From an uncultured Prevotella sp. (GTDB lineage Bacteria > Bacteroidota > Bacteroidia > Bacteroidales > Bacteroidaceae), in assembly GCA_937892695.1 (NCBI GenBank), contig CALBJK010000140.1:1-24611 (forward strand): DNA of 24,611 nucleotides, read 5' to 3'. A model generated the notes under the pieces. The model saw only the letters and a program-made list of their open reading frames with translations. It was not told the origin of the DNA and did not search any database. This document shows, one piece after another, positions 16,449 through 24,547 of this stretch. The position numbers were made by a program, and so were the translations under genes. Numbering within the stretch: the first letter of the stretch is position 1; every line of letters begins with the position of its first letter.

Positions 16449-18413
16449 ATGAGAAAAGTCATTTTCAGCGTTGCTGCACTTCTGATACTTTCGGCAGGTG
16501 CCAATGCGACTACAGTGGGTTATGTCAAAGACGGCAGTGTTTCGAGAAATGTCTACAGGTTCGGTACTGAAAAAAAACAGGGACAGGCAATAAAGTTGAG
16601 CAGAGAAAAACTGCAAGCCTTAAAAGGGAAGACAATCGATTTTGTAGAGATAGCCGTTGGTTCAGTACAAACCACAGGCAAAAAAATCCATGCTTTTATC
16701 TCCACGTCGCTTGACGGTACACCTATTGCAGAGCAGGACCTCAAAGTAAATCGTGCTTTGAAAAGAGACAAGTGGACATTAAGTCAGCCGTATACCATAA
16801 CCGGCAATGAAGACGCACTATATATAGGTTATACTGCAGAGATTGGAACATCATATAAAATGCTTGTTGCCGACGGAGCTTGCGACATCAGCGGTTGCAA
16901 CTTTGCAATTCAGAACGGCGAGTGGATAGATACATACGGTACTGGTATGGGAAGCGCGTACATTACCATAGATGTAGATGGAGCACCTATGTATGCCGAC
17001 GCTATTGCAGGCAGAACAAATATCGACGGATATTTCAAGGTAAAAGACAATCTCGGTTTGTCAGGAAACGTATTGAATGCAGGAACTACGGCGATTACGA
17101 GTTTTGATGCCGTCGTTTCGGTTGACGGTACGGAAACGACACAACATTTTGAAGGCTTGAATATCGCCCCGAGAACAGTTTACAGTTTTAAGCTTTCCAG
17201 CGTGACTGCCGACAGCGAAGGCAAAAAGGATGTCAGTATAAAAATAACCAACGTCAATGGAGAAAGTAGTGAGCAGGATCTGTCAGACAATGTTTTCAGC
17301 GGCAGCCTTTATGTCTATCCCGAGAATATGGAACGCTCGTTCCTCGTTGAGACTTTTACAGGACAGGATTGTGGCAATTGTCCGTCTGGCCACGTGGCAG
17401 TAAACAGTGCTATTGGTACAGCTGAGAATGCGGGAATGAAATTTGTAGAGGTTAGCCATCATTCCGGCTATTATCCTGATATATTTACCATGGCAGAGGA
17501 TGGCGATTACACATTTTATTATGGCTTAGCTTCCGGCAGCAGTACCGGTACATATGCACCAGCTGTGATGGTGAACAGAAACGCAGACCCTTCATTGTCA
17601 AGCTTCCCGGTTGTTAACTCGACTACAGGCAATGCCCTCTCGCTTATGCAGCATGCACTTGCGAGCAAACCGTATGCTTCGCTTGACCTCCAGACCTCCT
17701 GGAACGAGAATACACGTGAACTGACAGTAAAATTAGGAATAAAGCCACATACAGATTTCCCTACCGACAATATGCTTTTCAACGTCTTCCTTGTTCAGGA
17801 CGGAATTAAGGCATACCAGTCAAGCGGTGGCGACAACTATACCCACAATGGCGTATTTCGCGGCACTGTAACCGGATCAAGTGCCGGTGTGGCATTGAAT
17901 GACGCTACTCCAGGAAAGGCAACGGTATGGGAGAAAACTATAACCGTTCCAGAGAAAATCCATTCAACCTTCTGGACTGAAAGTATGCTCCGAGGCGAAA
18001 ATTATGTTTATAACGGCACCACTACAAGTAAGACGGTTAAAGCCGATGACACCAATATAGAGGCTGTTATCAGCAACATGCGGGTTGTTGCCTATGTGGC
18101 GGAGTATGACCAGTCTGACTGTTCACGGAACGTTATATTCAACTGTTGCGAAGCAAAGCTCGGCGAGTCTTACAAACAGGCTGCTTACGACTATTCCACA
18201 GGCATAGAGAGCGTTGAGAACAACAGCGATAAAGATCCGGTGATTTATATTGACGGTGGTAAAGTGCGCACAAATATTGACAGTGGCAAAATCCTTGTTT
18301 ACAGTATATCTGGCATTCAGTTGAACTCCGATGCAGTTCTTGCCAAGGGAACATACATTGTGAAAGTTGTTTCCGGCGGAAAGCAGACAACAAAGAAAAT
18401 AATGGTGAGATAA
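16449..18413 (+). CDS. Omp28-family secreted protein with thioredoxin-like CxxC and T9SS sorting domain
   Basis: This 654-residue protein starts with signal peptide 1-20 (ending ANA). Residues about 37-178 form a beta-sandwich module resembling the jelly-roll modules of the secreted protein at 10320-13502. A linker of Ig-like strands follows (about 190-285). The Omp28-type domain begins at RSFLVETFTGQDCGNCPSGH, with the redox-type pair Cys308-Gly-Asn-Cys311 and a thioredoxin-like cis-Pro candidate at Pro371 (GTYAPAVMVN). A T9SS sorting domain (about 595-654) ends KKIMVR. I chose the ATG at 16449 because the upstream in-frame ATG (16365) gives no signal peptide and lies at the predicted transcript start. 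Thiol-disulfide or heme/iron related roles are possible but unproven. Confidence 0.88.
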   Translation: MRKVIFSVAALLILSAGANATTVGYVKDGSVSRNVYRFGTEKKQGQAIKLSREKLQALKGKTIDFVEIAVGSVQTTGKKIHAFISTSLDGTPIAEQDLKVNRALKRDKWTLSQPYTITGNEDALYIGYTAEIGTSYKMLVADGACDISGCNFAIQNGEWIDTYGTGMGSAYITIDVDGAPMYADAIAGRTNIDGYFKVKDNLGLSGNVLNAGTTAITSFDAVVSVDGTETTQHFEGLNIAPRTVYSFKLSSVTADSEGKKDVSIKITNVNGESSEQDLSDNVFSGSLYVYPENMERSFLVETFTGQDCGNCPSGHVAVNSAIGTAENAGMKFVEVSHHSGYYPDIFTMAEDGDYTFYYGLASGSSTGTYAPAVMVNRNADPSLSSFPVVNSTTGNALSLMQHALASKPYASLDLQTSWNENTRELTVKLGIKPHTDFPTDNMLFNVFLVQDGIKAYQSSGGDNYTHNGVFRGTVTGSSAGVALNDATPGKATVWEKTITVPEKIHSTFWTESMLRGENYVYNGTTTSKTVKADDTNIEAVISNMRVVAYVAEYDQSDCSRNVIFNCCEAKLGESYKQAAYDYSTGIESVENNSDKDPVIYIDGGKVRTNIDSGKILVYSISGIQLNSDAVLAKGTYIVKVVSGGKQTTKKIMVR

Positions 18414-18539
18414 GCAGATTATGCGGAAGACTTATCCTAAATAATTCATAGGGACATAAAAAGAAGCGTTTAATTTTGTCGTCTCGACAAATATTAGTAC
18501 CATATAGTGCTAAAAGCCAAGTACTTATAAACGTTTCTT
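18414..18539. other. Intergenic DNA before the IS1380 remnant
   Basis: No gene is visible. It contains a 7-bp hairpin TTTGTCG-TCT-CGACAAA (18475-18491) that lacks a T-run, a TAATTTTG box (18471-18478) that could be a promoter for the remnant, and the left copy of the direct repeat GTACTTATAAA (18521-18531). Confidence 0.55.
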
Positions 18540-18935
18540 ATGTGCAAAGATTGTTCAAGCAATCCAAAGTTCCAAGAGAAAATGCTTTTTTCTGTTTCTG
18601 GAACTGTTTCTGGCAAGAAAATACGTGTTGATTTCAATGCTCCAGACATATCCCCCAATGGCGGATTGATGTTACTGGGCGAGATGCAAGGTTCTCTGGC
18701 ATGGAAAATCGGGCGGCTCATTCCGGACTTCCGCAGGCAAGGTTTCATACATCATACCTATATGGAAATGGTGAGCCAGCGCATCGGCCAGATTCTCTGC
18801 GGCTATGAGGATGCCAACGATTGCGGTCGGCTCCGTGGTGACAGTGCCTTGAAAATGTCAGTGGGCCGTAAGCCTTCTGAGGCCGGTCTGGCATCACAGC
18901 CCACCATGACCCGTCTGGAGAACAGCAAATCCTGA
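18540..18935 (+). pseudogene. IS1380-family transposase, N-terminal fragment
   Basis: This 131-codon frame matches the N-terminal region of IS1380-type transposases: VDFNAPDISPNGGLMLLGEM near 35-54, a QRIGQILCGYEDANDCGRLRGD segment near 80-101, then SVGRKP and LASQPTMTRLENS near the end. Full-length family members are about 430-460 residues, so roughly the last two thirds, including most of the DDE catalytic core, are missing. The frame ends at a TGA inside a hairpin (18931-18956) right after the ENS motif. No other IS gene, and no clear terminal inverted repeat pair, is visible, so it is a relic and not mobile by itself. Confidence 0.85.
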
Positions 18936-18956
18936 GCAACTTTTTTGTTGCTCAGG
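18931..18956. repeat. Perfect 10-bp palindrome with T6 loop at the transposase breakpoint
   Basis: CCTGAGCAAC (18931-18940), TTTTTT and GTTGCTCAGG (18947-18956) form a perfect hairpin. It contains the premature stop of the fragment. It has no T-run after the stem, so it is not a standard terminator. The CC/GG outer ends are compatible with an IS end, but this is inference. Confidence 0.6.
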
Positions 18957-19235
18957 TACTTATAAAAATTGCAAATTATAGTGTTGCGGAATTAAGGTGT
19001 ACTACATTTATAGGAACTTGCAAAGGCCTGAACCGATCGACGAATAACAAAATGGTTCGGGTTGGATTTTGCTTGTAGGTGTAAAGTTTTCCTTTCATGT
19101 ATCAGACAGACAGCCGCATTGCGTTTGCCTAAGATGTTGGAGCAGAGCTTCTGACGCAATCGCTTTTCTATGACAAATATTCGTTTATTCCGACGATTTT
19201 TTGTAAGTTTGCAGTCGGAATAACAATAAAACAGC
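18957..19235. other. Non-coding stretch upstream of phoH
   Basis: I see no supportable gene. It holds a possible hairpin with arms CCTGAACC (19027-19034) and GGTTCGGG (19054-19061, one G-U pair) flanked by GCAAA and TTTTGC, followed by the phoH promoter region. It may include decayed IS sequence. Confidence 0.55.
19185..19223 (+). promoter_or_regulatory. phoH promoter with -7 box inside a perfect inverted repeat
   Basis: TAAGTTTG (19204-19211) matches the Bacteroidota -7 box and lies 24 nt before the phoH start. It is enclosed by a perfect 10-bp inverted repeat, TTATTCCGAC (19185-19194) and GTCGGAATAA (19214-19223). No good -33 TTTG is present. The repeat could be a transcription factor operator or a hairpin. 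Confidence 0.6.
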
Positions 19236-20210
19236 TTGACAGAGAAACATATCATATTAGAGGACATCGACCCCGTAGCGTTCTACGGTGTAGGCAACGG
19301 TCATCTGCAAATAATAAAGTCGCTATTTCCTAAATTGCGCATAGCTGCTCGCGACAACGTGATAAGGGTTCTGGGTGATGACGAACAGATAGGAATGTTC
19401 GAACAGAATGTTGAAATAATGCGCAAACATGTACTGAAATACAACTCAATCGACGAGGAAGACATTCTGGACATAATAAAGGGACAAAAGACCAAGGCCG
19501 ATGCAGTAAAAGGTGTCATAGTGTACAACATTTCCGGCCGTCCGATAAAGAGCCGCAGCGAGAACCAGCAGAAACTTGTCGATGCCTACGAACAGAACGA
19601 TATGGTGTTTGCCATAGGTCCGGCAGGAACCGGAAAGACCTATCTGAGTATCGCCCTGGCCGTGAAAGCCCTTAAAGAGAAGACCATAAAGAAGATAATA
19701 CTGAGCCGCCCTGCCGTCGAAGCCGGAGAGAAGCTTGGTTTCCTGCCTGGCGACATGAAAGACAAGATAGACCCCTATCTGCAACCGCTCTACGATTCGC
19801 TCGAAGACATGCTCCCTACGGTCAAGCTGCAAGACCTGATGGAGAAAAACATAATACAGATTGCCCCGCTGGCCTTCATGCGTGGCCGTACTCTCAGCGA
19901 TGCTGTAGTCATACTCGACGAAGCACAGAACACCACCCCTGCACAGATAAGAATGTTCCTGACCAGAATGGGATGGAACACCAAGATGATAATAACCGGC
20001 GACACGACACAGATAGACCTGCCGCGAGGACAAAAGAGCGGACTGATCGAAGCAATGAATATACTCGACGGAGTGGAAGGGATAAGTTTCGTAAACCTGT
20101 CGCGTAAAGACATAGTGAGACATAAGCTCGTGACACGGATTGTCAATGCCTACGAAGCCCACGACAAAGCCATAGACGAACACAGCCGACAAGAGCACCA
20201 GGGAGAATAA
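19236..20210 (+). CDS. phoH: PhoH-family ATPase (TTG start)
   Basis: PhoH-like proteins are cytosolic P-loop ATPases linked to RNA metabolism and phosphate stress; their exact role is unsettled. The 324-residue protein has an N-terminal KH-like region (about 1-100), Walker A GPAGTGKT at 128-135, SRPAVEAGEKLGFLPG near 157-172, and Walker B VILDEAQN at 225-232, all typical. The start is the TTG at 19236. In-frame DNA upstream meets a TAA at 19227-19229 with no other start between, and the N-terminus MTEKHIILEDIDPVAFYG lines up with what I recall of Bacteroidota PhoH. It is 45 bp ahead of purC and heads a plus-strand run. Confidence 0.95.
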   Translation: MTEKHIILEDIDPVAFYGVGNGHLQIIKSLFPKLRIAARDNVIRVLGDDEQIGMFEQNVEIMRKHVLKYNSIDEEDILDIIKGQKTKADAVKGVIVYNISGRPIKSRSENQQKLVDAYEQNDMVFAIGPAGTGKTYLSIALAVKALKEKTIKKIILSRPAVEAGEKLGFLPGDMKDKIDPYLQPLYDSLEDMLPTVKLQDLMEKNIIQIAPLAFMRGRTLSDAVVILDEAQNTTPAQIRMFLTRMGWNTKMIITGDTTQIDLPRGQKSGLIEAMNILDGVEGISFVNLSRKDIVRHKLVTRIVNAYEAHDKAIDEHSRQEHQGE

Positions 20211-20255
20211 GGACAGAATACCGAATATCAAACAAATTTCATAAAAGACAATTAT

Positions 20256-21206
20256 ATGAAAGCATTAACATCTACCGATTTTCACTTTGAAGGACAGAAG
20301 AGCGTGTACCACGGCAAGGTGCGCGACGTTTATGACATTAACGATGACATTATCGTTATGGTCGCTACAGACCGTATATCGGCTTTTGATGTCATACTGC
20401 CAAAGGGAATTCCTTACAAGGGACAGGTGCTGAACCAGATTGCATCCAAATTTCTCGATGCCACAAGCGACATCTGCCCTAACTGGAAACTGGCCACACC
20501 CGACCCTATGGTGACAGTGGGACTCAAGTGTGAAGGATTCAGAGTAGAGATGATTATACGCTCAATACTTACCGGTTCGGCATGGCGCGCCTATAAGGAC
20601 GGATGTCGCGAGCTTTGCGGTGTGAAACTGCCCGACGGTATGAAAGAGAACGAACGTTTCCCTGAGCCTATCATCACCCCGACAACAAAGGCAGACGAAG
20701 GCCACGACATGAATATATCTAAAGAAGAGATTATCAATCAAGGCCTGGTGAGCGCGGAAGACTATGCCAAAGTAGAAGACTACACACGCCGCCTATTCAA
20801 GCGCGGACAGGAGATAGCTGCTAAACGCGGACTGATTCTTGTCGATACAAAATACGAGTTCGGAAAACGTGACGGAAAGGTTTACCTCATCGACGAAATA
20901 CACACTCCTGACAGCAGCCGCTACTTCTACGCCGACGGTTATGAAGAGAAGCTGGCAAAGGGCGAACCACAGAAACAGCTCTCCAAAGAGTTTGTACGCC
21001 AATGGCTCATCGAACACAACTTCATGAACGAGCCTGGACAGACGGTACCCGACATGAGCGACGAATACATCAACAGCGTAAGCGACCGGTACATAGAGCT
21101 ATATGAGCACATCACTGGAGAAAAATTTGACAAGAGTGTCGAGGAAGGCGACATCGCAGCACGTATAGAAAAGAACGTGAGCGAATATCTCAAGAGCCGC
21201 GCTTAG
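20256..21206 (+). CDS. purC: SAICAR synthetase (phosphoribosylaminoimidazole-succinocarboxamide synthase)
   Basis: PurC joins CAIR and aspartate with ATP in de novo purine synthesis. The 316 residues match the longer, eukaryote-like form of the enzyme, with GKVRDVY at 20-26, ATDRISAFD at 37-45, the PEPIITPTTKADEGHD segment near 136-151, VDTKYEFG at 196-203 and DEIHTPDSSR at 213-222. The start ATG follows phoH by 45 bp. It lies in the same direction as purM further downstream, with menG and aroE in between. Confidence 0.97.
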   Translation: MKALTSTDFHFEGQKSVYHGKVRDVYDINDDIIVMVATDRISAFDVILPKGIPYKGQVLNQIASKFLDATSDICPNWKLATPDPMVTVGLKCEGFRVEMIIRSILTGSAWRAYKDGCRELCGVKLPDGMKENERFPEPIITPTTKADEGHDMNISKEEIINQGLVSAEDYAKVEDYTRRLFKRGQEIAAKRGLILVDTKYEFGKRDGKVYLIDEIHTPDSSRYFYADGYEEKLAKGEPQKQLSKEFVRQWLIEHNFMNEPGQTVPDMSDEYINSVSDRYIELYEHITGEKFDKSVEEGDIAARIEKNVSEYLKSRA

Positions 21207-21214
21207 AAATATTG

Positions 21215-21327
21215 ACAATTCATAATCCGTAGTAAGCTAAGACATTGTATCGCCGTACTGCAAGGCATGTACAAAACGCTGTGCACCGGGCTACAACCAG
21301 ACTTGCTGATTACGGGTTATGAATTGT
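21215..21327. repeat. Long inverted repeat between purC and menG
   Basis: ACAATTCATAATCCGTA (21215-21231) pairs with TACGGGTTATGAATTGT (21311-21327) over 17 bp with a single G-U, and the stem may continue inward (AGTAAG with CTTGCT). The loop is about 79 nt. It fills nearly the whole 144-bp gap and could be a structured RNA, an attenuator or a miniature repeat element. It is not followed by a clear terminator T-run. Confidence 0.65.
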
Positions 21328-21350
21328 ATTTTTATAATATCTGATAAAGA

Positions 21351-22088
21351 ATGAGTTACCGTCAAGAAGAAATAAAACCATACGACAGCCATGCTGAGAA
21401 GAGCAAGCAGGTGGAGGCGATGTTCGATAACATAGCCCACTCGTATGATGCACTCAACCATAGGCTGTCATGGAACATCGACCGTATGTGGCGACGCAAA
21501 GCAATATCGACACTAGTGCCGTACAGACCGGAAAGCATTCTTGACGTTGCGACAGGCACGGGCGACTTTGCCATAATGTCAGCCAAAGTGCTGAAACCGA
21601 AACGACTTGTCGGCTGTGATATCAGCGAGAACATGATGTCGATAGGAAGGTCTAAAGTAAATAAGGTCGGACTCGACCGCATCATTTCGTTCCAGAAAGA
21701 AGACTGTATGGTCATGTCGTTTGCCGACGGCGAATTTGATGCCGTGACAGCGGCATTCGGAATAAGAAATTTTCCCGACCTCGACAAGGGACTCAAAGAG
21801 ATGTGCCGCGTATTGCGTCCGGGCGGCCACTTGTGCATAGTAGAACTGACCACCCCGGTAACGTTTCCGATGAAACAGCTATTCAAGGTCTACTCTCATT
21901 CTTTTCTTCCTCTCTACGGCCGCCTGATATCCAAGGACAGAGCGGCATACAACTATCTCACAGCGACCATCGAAGCGTTTCCGCAAGGCGAACAAATGGT
22001 CGGAATACTGAAGAAAGCCGGATTCGATAAAGCGAGCTTCAAGCGTCTCACTTTCGGAATCTGCACTATGTACACTGCGACAAAATAA
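21351..22088 (+). CDS. menG: Demethylmenaquinone methyltransferase (UbiE/MenG family)
   Basis: This SAM-dependent C-methyltransferase makes menaquinone from demethylmenaquinone, the final step of menaquinone synthesis; Bacteroidota normally lack ubiquinone. The 245 residues include the UbiE signature region FDNIAHSYDALNHRLSWNID near 25-44, the SAM-binding motif DVATGTGDFA at 65-74, a FGIRNFPD motif near 136-143, and a GGHLCIVELTTP motif near 158-169. It lies 144 bp after purC and only 8 bp before aroE, with which it is probably co-transcribed. The symbol ubiE is also used for this family. Confidence 0.95.
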   Translation: MSYRQEEIKPYDSHAEKSKQVEAMFDNIAHSYDALNHRLSWNIDRMWRRKAISTLVPYRPESILDVATGTGDFAIMSAKVLKPKRLVGCDISENMMSIGRSKVNKVGLDRIISFQKEDCMVMSFADGEFDAVTAAFGIRNFPDLDKGLKEMCRVLRPGGHLCIVELTTPVTFPMKQLFKVYSHSFLPLYGRLISKDRAAYNYLTATIEAFPQGEQMVGILKKAGFDKASFKRLTFGICTMYTATK

Positions 22089-22096
22089 TAACGTTT

Positions 22097-22852
22097 ATGG
22101 ATAAATACGGACTAATAGGCTATCCGTTGGGACATTCTTTCTCAATAAGCTACTTCAACGAGAAATTCGACAACGAAAACATTGATGCAAAATACAGCAA
22201 TTTTGAAATTCCATCCATAGACAATCTTCCTGAGGTACTAGCTTCGAATCCGGAACTGAAAGGTCTGAATGTGACCATCCCTTACAAACAGCAAGTAATA
22301 GGATATCTCGACACGCTAAGTCCGGAAGCTAAAACAATAGGAGCCGTAAACGTTATACGCGTTTCACATAAGGGAAACAAAACCATACTAAAGGGTTTTA
22401 ACAGTGATGTCATAGGATTTACAAAAAGCATAGAACCGATGCTCACTCCACTCCATCGCAAAGCTCTGATTCTGGGTACTGGAGGAGCGTCAAGGGCTAT
22501 AGACTTCGGACTTAAGTCGCTCGGACTGGAAACCCTTTTTGTCAGCCGTACACATCACGACGAGAAAACTATTACCTACGATGAGGTGGGGGCTGAAACG
22601 GTCAGACTATACAATGTGATTGTAAATTGCACCCCATGTGGCATGTACCCCAAAACGGAGACATGCCCTGATTTGCCATATTCAGCCATGAATGAAAACA
22701 ACATACTCTACGACCTCATCTACAATCCGGACGAGACCTTGTTTATGAAACGCGGGGCCGAATATGGCGCAAACACCAAGAACGGACTGGAGATGCTTTT
22801 GCTCCAGGCTTTTGCAAGCTGGGAGTTCTGGCATGGCAAAGAACAAGATTAA
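22097..22852 (+). CDS. aroE: Shikimate dehydrogenase
   Basis: AroE reduces 3-dehydroshikimate to shikimate with NADPH in aromatic amino acid synthesis. The 251-residue protein has the substrate loop YPLGHSFS at 9-16, NVTIPYK with catalytic Lys64, GFNSD with catalytic Asp104, the cofactor turn GTGGAS at 127-132, an NCTPCGM motif near 176-182 and YNP near 202-204. At 251 residues it is slightly short, as other Bacteroidota AroE are by my recollection. The gene begins 8 bp after the menG stop and is followed by purM after 41 bp. Confidence 0.96.
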   Translation: MDKYGLIGYPLGHSFSISYFNEKFDNENIDAKYSNFEIPSIDNLPEVLASNPELKGLNVTIPYKQQVIGYLDTLSPEAKTIGAVNVIRVSHKGNKTILKGFNSDVIGFTKSIEPMLTPLHRKALILGTGGASRAIDFGLKSLGLETLFVSRTHHDEKTITYDEVGAETVRLYNVIVNCTPCGMYPKTETCPDLPYSAMNENNILYDLIYNPDETLFMKRGAEYGANTKNGLEMLLLQAFASWEFWHGKEQD

Positions 22853-22893
22853 ATACAGAATATATAATTGTACAAGATAATCAAACAAACAGA

Positions 22894-24066
22894 ATGAGTA
22901 CATCTAACAGATACATGATGCGCGGTGTCAGCGCAAGCAAAGAAGACGTACACAACGCAATTAAAAATATCGATAAAGGAATTTATCCAAGAGCTTTCTG
23001 TAAGATTATTCCCGACATTCTCGGAGGTGACCCTTCTTATTGCAATATTATGCACGCAGACGGTGCCGGAACGAAATCATCATTGGCTTACCTTTATTGG
23101 AAAGAGACCGGAGACCTTAGCGTATGGAAAGGCATCGCGCAAGACTCTCTGATTATGAACATTGACGACCTGTTGTGCATAGGAGCTATCGACAACATCC
23201 TCGTTTCCAGCACTATAGGACGAAACAAGCTACTCGTACCGGGAGAAGTCATTTCAGCCATAATAAACGGTACAGACGAACTGCTCGCCGAATTGCGTAA
23301 GATGGGAGTCGGTGTATACGCCACTGGAGGTGAAACTGCAGATGTTGGTGATCTGGTACGAACGATTATCGTAGACTCGACCGTCACCTGTCGCATGAAA
23401 CGTAGCGATGTCATCGACAACGCAAACATACAGCCAGGCGACGTAATCGTCGGACTCGCCTCTTTCGGACAAGCTACTTACGAAAAAGAATATAACGGAG
23501 GAATGGGCAGCAACGGACTGACATCTGCACGACACGACGTGTTCGCAAAGTATCTTGCAGAAAAGTATCCGGAAAGTTACGACCACGCTGTTCCAGAAGA
23601 CCTGGTATACAGTGGCAAACTGAAGCTGACCGATGCAGTAGAAGGAAGTCCGCTGAACGCAGGCAAGCTCGTCCTCTCACCGACAAGAACCTACGCTCCA
23701 GTGGTAAAGAAAATGCTTGATGAAATGCGTAGCGAAATACACGGAATGGTACATTGCTCTGGAGGTGCACAGACTAAAGTCCTCAATTTTGTCGGTGACG
23801 ACTGCCGCGTAGTAAAGGATAACATGTTCGATGTGCCACCACTGTTCAAGACTATAAAGCAACAAAGCGGCACCGATTGGGCGGAAATGTACAAAGTGTT
23901 CAACATGGGACACCGTTTTGAAGTATATTTGCCCAAAGAACATGCAGACAAAGTCATAGCCATTTCCAAGTCGTTCAACATTGATGCAAAAATAGTAGGC
24001 CATATCGAAAAGAGCGACAAGAAGGAACTTATCATCAAGAGTGAATTCGGAGAGTTCGTGTATTGA
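22894..24066 (+). CDS. purM: Phosphoribosylformylglycinamidine cyclo-ligase (AIR synthetase)
   Basis: PurM closes the imidazole ring, converting FGAM to AIR with ATP in purine synthesis. The 390 residues are longer than the ~345 of E. coli and match a divergent form I associate with Bacteroidota. Landmarks are HADGAGTKSS at 54-63 (phosphate/ATP loop), MNIDDLLCIGA at 88-98, a GGETADVGD segment near 145-153, GSNGLTSAR near 208-216 and a C-terminal MVHCSGGAQTK near 288-298. It lies 41 bp after aroE and 33 bp before a small membrane protein gene. Confidence 0.94.
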   Translation: MSTSNRYMMRGVSASKEDVHNAIKNIDKGIYPRAFCKIIPDILGGDPSYCNIMHADGAGTKSSLAYLYWKETGDLSVWKGIAQDSLIMNIDDLLCIGAIDNILVSSTIGRNKLLVPGEVISAIINGTDELLAELRKMGVGVYATGGETADVGDLVRTIIVDSTVTCRMKRSDVIDNANIQPGDVIVGLASFGQATYEKEYNGGMGSNGLTSARHDVFAKYLAEKYPESYDHAVPEDLVYSGKLKLTDAVEGSPLNAGKLVLSPTRTYAPVVKKMLDEMRSEIHGMVHCSGGAQTKVLNFVGDDCRVVKDNMFDVPPLFKTIKQQSGTDWAEMYKVFNMGHRFEVYLPKEHADKVIAISKSFNIDAKIVGHIEKSDKKELIIKSEFGEFVY

Positions 24067-24099
24067 TTACCACAAAAGATATTTTCGCTCAAGGACAAA

Positions 24100-24540
24100 A
24101 TGAAGAAGCTAAACAAGAAATCGGCCGTCAACTATCTGGCTTTGGCATTCTGCTTGGTCATGACTTTCAGCGAAATTTCTAATTTCGTTGACCAAATAAA
24201 GACACATGTGTCAGTATGGCCTATGGCCTGGTATTTCTTCAACGCAGCATTCTGGCCTATAGCATCTTTGATTTTAGTAGGAATATTGTTCTTTAAAAGA
24301 AACATATCCGAAAAAGTTGTTTACTTAATGATACGACTGTCTCTGGTATTGATATTCCTGCAAGTAGGTTACAATACTTACACGAGTATCTTCGTAAATG
24401 ACGCATCAATAATGAAACGGATTACAGCTCCATTGGGATTAATCGGCTGGGGAATAATTCTGTTTCATTCGTTTACAGATAAGATGGAGCCGTGGATAAG
24501 AATACTGGCACACAGTAATGCCATCGGTAATAAAAAATAA
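24100..24540 (+). CDS. Small four-helix membrane protein, function unknown
   Basis: This 146-residue protein has a basic N-terminus (MKKLNKK) and four predicted membrane helices at about 11-30, 43-65, 72-93 and 105-124, with short loops. I do not recognise a family or a catalytic motif. It sits 33 bp after purM and 7 bp before prfA, so it is probably part of that operon. A real gene is likely from codon use and spacing; a role cannot be assigned. Confidence 0.75.
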   Translation: MKKLNKKSAVNYLALAFCLVMTFSEISNFVDQIKTHVSVWPMAWYFFNAAFWPIASLILVGILFFKRNISEKVVYLMIRLSLVLIFLQVGYNTYTSIFVNDASIMKRITAPLGLIGWGIILFHSFTDKMEPWIRILAHSNAIGNKK

Positions 24541-24547
24541 AAAGAAA

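Larger units (their letters stand above)
18521..18966. repeat. 11-bp direct repeat GTACTTATAAA flanking the transposase remnant
   Basis: Identical 11-bp copies lie at 18521-18531 and 18956-18966, on either side of the truncated transposase. They may mark the edges of a deletion or of an insertion. In AT-rich DNA an 11-bp match in 450 bp is suggestive but not conclusive. Confidence 0.45.

Noticed and set aside
18992..19267. Minus-strand frame of 91 codons upstream of phoH
   Set aside because: It overlaps the phoH start and promoter and has no recognisable domain.
19446..20231. Open frame of 261 codons on the minus strand opposite phoH
   Set aside because: It lies entirely against phoH, whose Walker motifs are clear, and has no family signal.
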